Source of the DNA: Porodaedalea pini
Taxonomy: Eukaryota > Basidiomycota > Agaricomycetes > Hymenochaetales > Hymenochaetaceae
Assembly: GCA_002794775.1 (NCBI GenBank)
Contig: NBAY01000074.1
Location: 124,001-188,000, forward strand
Length of the DNA stretch: 64,000 nucleotides
Direction: 5' to 3'
The notes under the pieces are model-generated. The model ran no database searches, was not told where the DNA came from, and was given only the letters and a program-made list of their open reading frames with translations. Positions 46,107 through 56,996 of this stretch are shown in pieces. The position numbers and the translations under genes are program-made. The first letter of the stretch is position 1; each line of letters starts with the position of its first letter.

Positions 46107-47340
46107 TATGCCTGACCACTCGCAAAATCCTGCGAGTCAATGACCTCTTCGTCATCTTCCTCCTCTTCCATGTAGTCCTCCACTGTCGACCTTCGAGTGT
46201 CTACGACTTCCTCAAATGCCGATTCCTTCATTGCGCCTAGCTCGTCAGCAAGGAGGCGACGTTCACTGGGTGCCATCATCTGCAGCATACGCTGCACAAT
46301 TCCCTGTCCTTGTGGGCACTTGTCCTTGAAGTGACCCAGCTGGCTGCAGATCCAGCATGTGCATCGGTGTTGCGCCTCATTCATCGAGACGTCCATCGGC
46401 TGGCCGGCACCTCCAAAAGTGATGCCAGTCACGTCACATTTGTCGACGTGGGGGGCTGCAATCTGACGGCAAGCTGGGGGTGCCTGTTGCTGCTGCTGGC
46501 GTGGTGGAAGTGGGAATGCATGGCCTCGCTGGATTGCCTGGATCTGTTGCTTGCCTCGGTCGATCTCGATGGCCTTCTTCTTCCAGGCATCATATGTTAT
46601 CAGGACCAGCGTCGACCTCAGCACTCCTCATACCACCTCAATGTTCATCGCTCATTTTAGATGGTCACAGATGATGCTGTCATCCGTCAGCCCCGCTCTT
46701 GTGATGACGATGTCGAGGTCCTGGAAGAACTTGTCAGCAGTGAGGTCCTTCTGAACCTTCGTTCAGAACTTCGCTAGCACCTTCTCCTTCCGGTTCGGGT
46801 CGTCAAACGAGGCGTCCAGGCATTCCTGGAATCTCGTCCAGCTATCAGTGAAGGTCACGATGCCTGCTGTCATTGACTCCTCCACGTAGTTCTGCACCCA
46901 TGTTGCCGCATTGCCACCCTTCAGGTAGGAGAGGGCAACGTAGATCTTACTTTCCGCTGTGGGGTATTGGCTCGGGTTTGCAGAGACGAAAAGAAGGACT
47001 TCACATTTGAAGTCTAGATAGTCATCACCGCCAGTGAATTCACGTGGCCGGGTGATGTTGATACTGGGGGTCGGGGGATTAGCTGCAGTGACCAGTGCTG
47101 GGGCATTGTTCACCTGATGGGCAAAGGCACCTGCGACGATCGCTGTGATCTGCTCCATCTGCTGCTGACTGAAACCCCCTGCTGACATCGTGGGTTCAGG
47201 TGTGGGCATTGAAGGTTCAGGGGGGGTTGGCGGTGAAGAGTCTCTACGAGTCTCGCGGTAAGGGCCTGGAGTCGGAGGCAGAAGGACCGTGGACTTCAAT
47301 GGTGCAGGTGATGATGGAGCAGCTGGAGGCCACCTCACTC
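46107..47340 (-). pseudogene. Gag of D
   Basis: Two minus-strand frames (about 47338-46763 and 46624-46107) separated by disabling changes. Gag core ITRPREFTGGDDYLDFKCEV to LDASFDDPNRKEKVL, then CCHC knuckle CWICSQLGHFKDKC. GGATTTT heptamer on the minus strand at about 46131-46125, shortly before the stop, in the same phase as in C. Confidence 0.8.
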
Positions 47341-47900
47341 TCCTTCCTTGTTTGTCTGATGAATACCAGCTGTGCCGGACTTCACTCCACCAGATATCGT
47401 GTACGACACCACTGTTGTTGGTCGCGATGTAGCTTGGTCGGTCTGGATTCCAATGTGCTGATGCAGGAAGGGCCTGTCACTGTTCGTCAGTGAGATCTAT
47501 CTTGACGACGGCAGAGGAACAGGGATGGGTTGTGCATCCAATCCAGGGTTACGCCAACGTTGAACGGGTTCGTCGGCCAAATTGATGATGAGGTGGAACG
47601 ATGCGGCAGAGATAACAATTGACAATGACGTTGATGACTGGACGCGTAACGTCACCCACATCCAGGTTAAGTGGTTCCTCCACCAAAGGGAGATGTGGAG
47701 AGCCAGGGTAAGGAAGAGTCAGTTGAAAAGTATTGCATATTACACGAATGCCCGAAAACGTCCAGGCAGGGTTGAGGGTTGTTGTTTAAGGGGTTTACAT
47801 GTCAAGTCCATCAAGTAGAGTGCTCCTCTAGACTGAGTGAAGGTGAGTTGACAGCGACGACGTACGCTGGGGATGAGCCTGGGTGGGGTTCTGCTTTTAT
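47341..47900 (-). other. PBS and leader of D
   Basis: PBS AAAAGCAGAAC on the minus strand (47899-47889), one base from the LTR, followed by a leader similar to 37573-37990 of D2. No ORF of note. Confidence 0.6.
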
Positions 47901-48325
47901 GTTAGGCAGGAGTCTGGGAGATGACTCGGACTGGGCAGGCCTCGGCTGACTGTCATCTGGGACGTGCTGTACTTGAGCGGGGACTCGGGACATGCTATAC
48001 TCAGGCTAGGTCATTGCAGAGGTAAGAGGATTAATACAAGTCTAAACTAGTACAAGGAGAACGAGTCTCACCTAGGTCGTCGCAGAGGTAAGAGGAAAAG
48101 CAGAACAAGGAGTTCATGCAATTCCTGAGACCTCTTATAGTGGCAACCGTGAGACTATATTATCTAAGATTACATAAAGGAACAGAATGGAATGAATGAA
48201 GGTTATGTGAAAGGAGTGTGGGAAACAATTGGAAAGATGATTAAATGTAACGAAAAGGTGTGATTTAAAGGAAAGGAAATGATAAAAAGGAAAAATAAAG
48301 GAAAGGGAAAGTTCAAGTCCTGACA
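47901..48325 (-). repeat. 5' LTR of D (425 bp)
   Basis: Minus-strand TGTCAGGACTTG...GCCTAACA. TATA (CTATAAGAG) near 48140-48133, and the 11-nt self-priming match (sense GTTCTGCTTTT) at 48106-48096. Confidence 0.88.
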
Positions 48326-48647
48326 TTGTTGCTCTTGAGCTTGGTTAGTGGTGACGAGCTAGTCAATGGGGCAGAGGGGACTGTTGATGGAACTGTGGAC
48401 GAGCTGATTAATGAGAAGGGAGACTGTGCTCCGGAGTTGAATGTCGTGTTAAGTTGTTCTAAGTCCAAATCAAGGTAATGCTCTACGGACTCAGAATCTG
48501 AATCCGTAGCGCACTCTTCGATACGGCATCTACGCTGCCAAGCATTAGCAGTTTGATATGGATGAGGGGGTTCAATAGTCTGCTGAGATGTCCTATGCAA
48601 CGAACATGGTGGATGTGAGGATTGCGACACGTTTAACCCCCTCATGG
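48326..48647 (-). pseudogene. A2 gag N-terminus and distal half of its PBS
   Basis: Minus strand: MRGLNVSQSSHPPCSLHRTS, then QQTIEPPHPYQTANAWQ and EHYLDLDLEQLNT, up to LTKLKSNN, where D is inserted. The ATG lies in the PBS context (CCATGAGGGGG). A1 is inserted at 48648 immediately upstream. Confidence 0.8.
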
Positions 48648-50574
48648 TGTAGAGCCATGCTGGTCATCCCATCACCGCCGATTGCTCCAGAAGCACTCGA
48701 GAACTGGTTCTGATGTGTACCAATCAGTACCAGACTGAATCCGATCGGTCCGGTTTTGAATCAGAACCCCGCAATTGCATCAGCAACACATTCTGAGACC
48801 TCCGAATGCATGACGGAACGTACCGGAGATCTTATCTGAATGATTTGGGATGCAGTCACATGGAGCATACAGCCAAGATGCATACCAGACTGCTGTCCGA
48901 CAATGGGGACCACGTACCGATTGGACGATCTGAGTTCTGGTGGAGCACCGGTATGGTCGGACGCGATGTGGATGTTTTTCTTCATTATGATTTATGTTTT
49001 TCCTATGTTCTTCTGATTTCTATGCTCTCTATGCATGCCTCTAGGACCTATGACTTTTCCTTTCGACGTCTCTAGGTTTCAACTGATATGCACATTATGC
49101 CTGTATGGAAATTATTAACTGTAGATAAATCTTTGGACTTAGTATAAATATGCACCCCATGTCGTAGGTAGAGGATAAGTCAGTTCTACTGCATAGTCTC
49201 CCTCAGATAGGGTAACTTGAGTGTGACCTGTCTTAGTTCTCGTAAAACCCATAGTCGTTCCATCTTCGTCTTAGCATCTTGTCTCTCAAAACTGTCTCTC
49301 GTCTCTTACTCCGTAACTCAAACCTCGTCGCTCATCATGATCACATTGTACCAGTGTTGATTACCTGCACGTACCGACTCCGTACCGGTGAAAGGTGACT
49401 GTACGGGTCTACTGGCAGACTCGGACCTGGTTGAGTTCGGCCACTGGGGGTTCACTCTAATGTGTCTGATGGAGGGGATAGTGTCAGGAAGTGTGGGGAA
49501 GTGTAATAGAATACTCGGGGCTAGGTGTCAACTCGAGGACATGAGTACAAAGGACGACCGGCAAAACGTGCCTAAATGCGGTCGGAGAACAAAGAGCAAC
49601 TACGATCTTGACAACCCGGGCTCGGAAACTTGCCAGTGAAGACAGGAATCGATACTATTCATCAAGACAATTCTGAATCTGAAAAGACCTCGAGACGCGA
49701 TGCAGAATTGACGGAGATATAGCAGTTGCACTGGTTGCGGCTGGCGGAACTCCCGGAACCAAAAGCTATTTTCGTAGCTCTACGACGCAGGCTCGGAATC
49801 GTGCAAGAAAAGACAGTGTTCGAAAGCGATTTTCGACGAGATTAAGAATCTGAAGAGAGCTCTGGAAACGGATAAGAACTGAGGGCGATATAGCGAAAGC
49901 AAGATTTGGCCGAAAACGGGACTCGAGATGGAACGGACGGAACGGACGGAACGACACTGAACGGCGACGGAGACGAGAACTAAAGACTGGGACTGACTCA
50001 GGGGAACTAAACTTGTATTTTTGAGACATTTACATGAGTGTTTAAATAACCATCAGAGGGTTGAGCCTCTGAGCGGCGTACAAAGGACACAAAGACAGAC
50101 CAGAGGCTCTAGCCAAACAACACCAAATAGCCGGAACTCGGAGCCGTAACTCGAGAACATGAGTAATTAAGCTTCGGGAGGCTCGGAACAATACCAGATG
50201 TGACCCAAAACGGACTTCGGTGGCTCACCGGTGCAGAACCAAGCTGTATGCGTTGAGTTAATCCAGCCAAACACTGAAACTGTCCTGAAATGCATCGGGG
50301 ATACTTGTAAGACTGTCCTGAGTCGAGTCGAACCTAATAGAGCCGATTCCAAGGCCAGCGGCATCGGGATCTCCACACCGGTCAAGTACAGAGCCAACAG
50401 GAGTACCTGACCTTAGCACTCAATATCGACGCGTACTGGCACGTACCGAAGTGTACCGACGCGTACCGGTACATTGAGTGATCTCACCGCAGTCAACCCC
50501 TAACCTCCCAGAACAATGCGATCATGTCCCCAAAAGGACCGCTGATCCCAGACACCCCTAGGTCAGGATCTACA
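48648..50574 (+). repeat. 5' LTR of A1, split by B LTR number 3
   Basis: TGTAGAGCC...GGATCTACA; 934 bp once the insertion and its duplicated 4 bp are removed. Decamer array at 50433-50472. Confidence 0.9.
49389..50377 (+). mobile_element. Family B solo LTR number 3 (989 bp)
   Basis: TGAAAGGTG...CTCCACA inserted in the A1 5' LTR with a perfect 4-bp duplication CCGG (49385-49388 and 50378-50381). Same orientation as B number 2. Confidence 0.9.
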
Positions 50575-50576
50575 AG

Positions 50577-50596
50577 TGGAGCCCACCACGAGGGGG
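50577..50596 (+). promoter_or_regulatory. Primer-binding site of A1
   Basis: TGGAGCCCACCACGAGGGGG two bases after the LTR. It starts TGG as expected for pairing with a tRNA CCA end. Unlike C and D it has no complementary match in its LTR that I can see. I cannot name the tRNA. Confidence 0.7.
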
Positions 50597-50633
50597 GTTA
50601 AACGTGTCGTGATCCTCATGTCCTCCGCGTTCG

Positions 50634-52980
50634 TTGTGTGGGACATCTCAGCAGACTATTGAACCCCCTCATCCATATCGAACCACTAATGCTTGGCAGT
50701 TTAGATGCCATATTGAAGAGCGTGCTACGGATTCAGATTCTGAGTCCATAGAGCATTACCTTGATTTGGACTTAGAACAACTTAACACGTCATTTGACTC
50801 CGGAGCGCAGTCTCCCTTCTCATTAATCAGCTCGTCCGCAGTTCCGTTGACAGTCCCCTCAGCCCCGTCGACTAGCATGTCACCACTAACCAAGCTCGAG
50901 AGCAACAACCCAGATGATACCGCTCAGCTCGTCTTACTGGATCCTAGTTTGTCCGTACCGGGACAGACGTCTTCGCCCGTTGGTACGTCGTCAGTTCCGT
51001 CAAACCCAGTTAACACACAGGCTACACAGCCCCGGACATCGACCATAGTAGCGCCGGTGCAGCCAGTACCTCCAGTTAGAATCATGTCAAACCGTCCTCC
51101 ACGTCGCAGAGCTAGAGACGCTCCCTTCTTCGGTGGACATAACCCGTTAGACCTTCCTCGGTACTTCGAGGATATCGAATATATTGCGACTGACTGCAAC
51201 TTAGACAACGTGGCGAAGATCTGGTACACGAAGTATTATGCTTCTAGTTCTGTAGCTGAGCTGTGGGATACCGCCGATGGTGTCGGTATGGGAGCGAACA
51301 ATTGGACGAAAGCGAAGGAGGCGATTATAGTGTTTTACCCAGCTTTGGCGCCTGGTGTGTGCTTCACCCGGGAAGACCTCGATAGGCTCATCGAGGGTTG
51401 GAGGAGTAAAGGAATACAGTCAAGGGAGGATTTCGGAGAATACAAGAGAGAGTTCATGGTGAGGTCGAAGTATTTGGAGCGCAATTCGATCATTTCAGCA
51501 GAGGAAGCGGCATGCGCGTTCGTCCGAGCCTTTACGAGCAAACTGAAGGATAGGTTGCAGCAACACCTAGAGATGAAGGAGCCCGACCCGTCCCTGGGCA
51601 AACCTTATATGATCAATTTGGTGGTAAAGCACATGGACTACATCTTGGCCGGTACAGTTTTCGACGACGTACCAACGACTCGAGCGCCCGACCCGACGAA
51701 TCAGTCAAAGGTAAAGTCGGAGGAAGTAGATATTGGTACGGTGTGGGAAGCGGTCAAGAACATTCAGGTTCAGGTGCAGTCACTCGGGCGAAGACCACCG
51801 CCAGCAACAACGTCCCAGAGGAGTCCCGGGTGTGCATTCTGTGGTGACACGAGCCACTACATTAGGTTGTGCCTGAAGGTGCTAGAGTATATCCAGGCAG
51901 GGAAGTGTGTGAGGGATGCGAATGGAAAGGTGACGCTACCAAACGGAGGGTTCGTACCGAGCACGGCGGTGGGTAATAATTTGATGGAGAAGATAGATTC
52001 GCTGCGTCAGGAGATCAGTATGGTCTCAGTTAACCTCATAGAGGTGGTGACATCGACAACAACGGGTACCGAGGTGTCGCAAGGCCCAGCAATGATGGCC
52101 GAGATTGTGGAAGAAGTATCAGATGAGGAGTTGGAGGTGGCGCAGTACAAAACATTGTTGAATGAAGCAAAGAAGCGAGCATCGGTGGCAAAGAAAGCCA
52201 AGTTCGATGGAGTCGAGATACCGGTACGACCGAAACCTGGTCCAGCGAACGTACTGACGACCTCGAATGCGAAATCGAGCGTATCAAAACCAGCAGGTAA
52301 CCTGAACATTCCCCAGGAGAGCAGATCGACAACGAATTTGGGCGGAAACCAGCCACAGTTCCAGTACGTCGCTCCAATCGAGGATCTGGTGACGTTTAGA
52401 AGGTATTGTCGAGGACGTTAGACTCAGCGGTAACGGTGACACAGCAGGAACTCCTCGCTCTGTCTTCAGATATGAGGCAGCAGATGAAGGAGTTGACAAC
52501 AGTGAAGCGGTACGTGGTCGGTAACGTCAATCTCGTCAAGTCGGACCAGGAAGGGAGCGAAGTTGCGGGGTACCGAGCGGTACCGGAGTCATTGGCTCCA
52601 GTTCTCTTGGAGTCCGGACCGGTGGCACACAATGTGCTTCCCATCTGCATAATTAAGGTATTGATTGAGGATGCCGTCAAAGCAGAAGCCATACTCAATC
52701 AAGGGGCGGTGGTATGCATCATTCGGGAAGACATGTGGGAGAAGTTAGGAATTCATTTGGATCCGGATCACACGATGACGCTCGAAGCCGTGGATGCAGG
52801 GAAGTCATCGACATTGGGAAGGATTCGAGATGCCAGATTCAGGATAGCGGGTGTGGATTTGAAGTTGCAGGTTCAAGTGGTTTCGGTGGCGCCATTTGAG
52901 GTATTGCTGGGACAACCGTTTTTTGCTCTTACCGAATGCAAAACAAAGGATTTCTTGTCGGGCAATCAGCATATAACCAT
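50634..52980 (+). pseudogene. Gag-protease of A1, frameshifted
   Basis: The gag frame 50634-52421 has the core FFGGHNPLDLPRYFEDIEYI to PSLGKPYMINLVV and a CCHC knuckle CAFCGDTSHYIRLC. Compared with A2, one base is missing near 52392-52396, moving the reading into another frame (52406-52980). That frame carries the protease-like region ILNQGAVVCIIREDMWEKLG to FEVLLGQPFFALTECKTKDF. As in A2, Asn replaces the expected catalytic Asp. Ends at TGA where A2 reads CAA. The initiator is unclear, since the open frame starts with TTG. Confidence 0.8.
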
Positions 52981-52989
52981 CACAGATCC

Positions 52990-55900
52990 CTGAGATCGCA
53001 ATTGCAGGAGCAAGGTGTCGACTGGTATCCAGGTGTTCTGGTGTGCTCTGGAATCAGGTTTTCACAAGTCGAGGAACTGACACATTGGTGCCGGCGAGAC
53101 GAGTGGAAACCAACGGTATGGAAGACATGCTGTGGAGTCGATCCGCCAGTACGTGTACCGAACTCGTGTACAGATGTTTTATCTTTGCATTTTAATGACC
53201 CTGATTATTTATCTCGTCGTCCAACCCCTTCTCAGACCAAAATTAATTCTCAATTTGTTCAACCCATTTACAGTTTTCAACAATTGTCCTCTAATGTTTT
53301 AAATCAATCCGATTCGACTATTTCCCGTTACGTTTCCCCGAGTTATACCTTTAATACCCCAACTCCGTTTATTTATTCGCAGAGATTGAAATTTCTTTTA
53401 TCTCCTTGTACCATTGCTTTGGATGCTTCTTTGGACACTTTTGGTTCGGTGGTGTTGGATTCGGCAGAGGATGAAGGAAGTGTTTTGGCGTACAAGCAGG
53501 TGGCGCAGAAGGTCCATCCCATTCCAGGAGTATTACCGGAGGAGTTTCATATAGTTCGAAGGCGACATCCTGACCTGTTGGCGGACATGCCAAAGTTGCC
53601 AACAAAACTGGTACCATTCGTACCAATGGGAAAGTTTACGCAGGAAAGGCTGAACGCAATGGATTTGGATCCCGGCAGATTTCTGTGGGACGAAGAGAAG
53701 AAGTTGGTGGTAAATCTGATCATGTTGCAGGAAGGAGCATTTGCATGGTCGGAGACGGAGAGAGGAACCTTGGATCCAACGTATTTCGATTCTGTACGCA
53801 TACCAATGGTGGTGCACATACCATGGGTGCGGAAGAACATACTGATCCCCCCTGGGATACTCAAAAAGACACTAAACATACTCAGGGAGAAGATCGCCAC
53901 CGGAGTTATTGAACCATCGAACTCGTCGTACCGCTCGAGGTGGTTTTGTGTGGTGAAGAAAGACGGAGCATCCTTACGGTTCATTATTGACTTACAGGAT
54001 CTGAACGGGGTGACCATTCGAGATTCGGCCATACCGCCGGACATCGAGACGCTAGTAGATGTGTGCAGCGGGCACACGTGTTACATGGTACTTGATCTCA
54101 CTGTTGCTTTTGACCAGTGGATGCTCGATGAATGGTCCCGAGACTTAACGACGTTCCAGACCCCGCTCAGTACGTTTTGACTGAAGGTGTTACCGATGGG
54201 ATACACGAATTTGCTGCAGATTCTCCATGGAGACATCACATTTATTCTCAGTGACGAGATCCCTAAGGTGGCACAGCCGTTCGCAGACGATGTGATTACG
54301 CAAGGAGGGTTTACACAGTACAAGTGTACCGACAGAGGGTTCGAAACGATTCCTGAGAACCTGGGCATCTGCTGGTTCGTCTACGAACACTTGTGCGACA
54401 TAAACCGAGTGCTGCAGAGGATGAGGAAAGTGGGTGGTACATTTTCCGGGAAGAAATTCCAGGCGTGTACTGATTTGGCGATATTTTTGGGGAATAAACT
54501 CACATACCGAGGACGCAAACTGGACAATTCAAAGGTTCAGAAAGTGTGGGATTGGCCCCCATGTCGAACAATGACCGAGGTGAAGGGATTTCTTGGTATG
54601 GTTGGTGTGTTGAGGGTATTTATTAAGGATTTCACGAAGAAAGCTCGACCATTGACCTGACTTACGTGTAAAAACAACATATTTGATTGGGGACCGGAAG
54701 AGCAGGATTTGATGGACACATTGAAGGACGCCGTTATCGACTGCCTGGCGCTGTGTGCAATTGACTATGGGTCGGACAGAGCGGTTATCTTAGTGGTGGA
54801 TTCGTTGATCATAGGAGTAGGGTGGATGTTAGGCCAGGATCACCCGGACGGTAGGAGAAGGATTAATCGGTTCGGGTCGATCAACTGGAACTCGGTACAG
54901 GCAACGTACTCCCAGCCAGAGATCAAGTTATTCGGGTTGTTTAGGGTGTTGAGGGCGGTGAGGTTGTTTATTTATGGAGTTAAGCTCCTGGTGGTCGAGA
55001 TGGACACAGCGTACGTCAAAGGGATGATTAACAATCCGGATCTACAGCCAAACACGACGATAAACCGGTGGATCACAGGAATTCTCCTTTTCGACTTCGA
55101 GCTTCGCCATGTACCGGCCGCGGAATTCACATGTACCGATGGACTGTTGAGGTGGCAAGCCACGCCAGAGGACCCACAGGAGGAAGACGACTATGAAGAG
55201 TGGATTGATGCAGCATATGCATTTTTGTATGGAGCAGTGTTGAGTACTGACATCGAAGAAGGGTCTGGTACAGCCACAGATCCTCAGGGGCAGCAGTTCC
55301 CGGCCTCGGATTTGGTGAAGTCGCAAGATAAGTGATTAGAGTTGGTTTGGTACCTCCTTGAACACGGAAGGAAGCCCTTGGAGATCGATGAGAAGCGCTT
55401 CCCCTCGTTTGTCCGGTACGCCTCCGGATTCTTCGTGCAAGCGGGACGACTTTGGTGAAAGACCCGATGAGAGCATCCCCAGTTGGTCGTTGAGCCGGAA
55501 CGCCGGTGGTCGCTTGTTCAGCAGGCTCACAACGATCTCGGACACAAGGGGGTGTACTCGGTATGCACTCGATTGCTGGATCGGTTCTGGTGGCCATCAA
55601 TTTTGGAAGACGTCAAATACTTTGTGCGTACATGTCATATCTGTCAGGTGCGCCAGACTACGAAAGTGTCGATACCACCATCGGTACTGGACGTACCAAC
55701 GTTGTTCGCCCGGATCCACATCGACATGAAGCACATGCCCGCTTCAGGAGGCTTTCACTACATCGTACATGCACGGTGCTCCTTGTCCAGTTACCCGGAG
55801 TTCCGACTGTTGTGAAAGCAGACTGGTCACATGATTGGGCAGTTCATTTTTCAGGAATTACTGTGTCGGTACGGCGTGTGTCCTGAACTCATTACCGACA

Positions 55901-56685
55901 ATGGTACTCCATTTATCGCTGCGCTTGATTGGTTGCGGGATCGGTACCACATTTCGCACATCAAGATCTCGGCGTATAATTCTCAGGCCAATGGGATCGT
56001 CAAACGACGGCATTATGATGTCCAGGAAGCCTTGATCAAGGCAGCTGACAGGAACACTTCCAAGTGGCATGAGCACGCTTACTCGGTTTTCTGGGCTGAG
56101 CACATAACAATCCAGAAATTGACCGGTATGTTGCCGTACTACATGGTTCATGGAGTCGAGCCGGTACTTCTGTTCGATCTCGCCGAGGCCACTTATCTTA
56201 CTCCGCCGTTGGATTCCCCGATGTGTACTGAGGAACTGATAGCGACCCAGGCGCGCCAGTTACAGAAGCGTCCGGTGGACCTCGATAGGATTGCGCAGTT
56301 GGTTTGAGATGCTCGACACAAGTATGCTCGACAGTTCGCCGAAGTCCATAAGCACGTCATCAAGGACTACAATTTCCAGCCCGGTCGACTCGTACTTGTA
56401 TGGAACACCCAGATCGAAAAGGAGTTGGACCGAAAGACGAAGGCCCGGTACTTAGGACCGTACGTCGTTGTCCGTAGGACACGTTCCGGAGTGTATATCA
56501 TCTCGGAACTCGATGGATCGGTTTCCTGGATTCAGGTTGCAGCTTTTCGTCTCATTCCTTACTTTCCCCATTCTGACATTTCTGTTCCCTTTGACAAAAT
56601 CCTTCGACAGGATGACAATGAACATAGCATGATGAAGGAAGATCTGGTAGAAGAAGACGGCTCTGAGTTGGACTCTGATACCTAG
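52990..56685 (+). pseudogene. Pol of A1: RT, RNase H, integrase
   Basis: In order: linker (CTDVLSLHFNDPDYLSRR), RT (SSYRSRWFCVVKKDGASLRF, FADDVITQGG), RNase H (VVDSLIIGVGWMLGQDHPDG, FELRHVPAAEFTCTDGLLR), integrase zinc domain (HNDLGHKGVYSV, CHICQVRQ), core with HIDMKHMP and ITDNGTPF, and ANGIVKRRH where the third catalytic residue should be Glu but is Lys. The tail ends MKEDLVEEDGSELDSDT. TGA stops at about 54178, 54658, 55333, 55813 and 56305 break it. Confidence 0.85.
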
Positions 56686-56699
56686 TCACGAATTCTGAT

Positions 56700-56996
56700 T
56701 ATGTTTGCCATCCAAGGTACCGGTACGCGTACCGACACGTACCGACGCCTCTTTATTTTATTATCTTTTAATCAATTATGATCCATTTATGTTTTGACCA
56801 TGGAACCGTTTTAAATTCTTTCATACGGAACACTTTCTCGATTATCGAAACATTAACTATATGGCATATCTTTGATTTCCCTTCTGGTACATTAGTGAAA
56901 TCACAAATGGACACTTAAGGACGATCTTTCTTTTTCTTTTTCTTTTTTCGTCCACAGGACCAAGTCGTACCAACACGTACCAACACGTACCGACTA
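56700..56996. promoter_or_regulatory. Convergent 3' region of A1 with decamer arrays at both ends
   Basis: AT-rich spacer between pol and the antisense gene. GTACCG decamers at 10-bp spacing at 56717-56748 and 56967-56996; the latter touches the stop codon of the antisense gene. A T-rich run with C interruptions lies at 56925-56948. Confidence 0.55.

Larger units (their letters stand above)
35946..48325 (-). mobile_element. Chromovirus D, interrupted by D2
   Basis: Minus-strand element with 5' LTR 47901-48325, PBS 47889-47899, gag 47340-46107, pol 46098-43341 continuing at 37196-36372, and 3' LTR 35946-36371. Flanks are AACAA and GACAA in the sense of A2, a 5-bp duplication with one change. 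D2 splits the integrase. Stops in pol (mostly TGA where D2 or C keeps an Arg codon) show it is dead. Confidence 0.9.
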
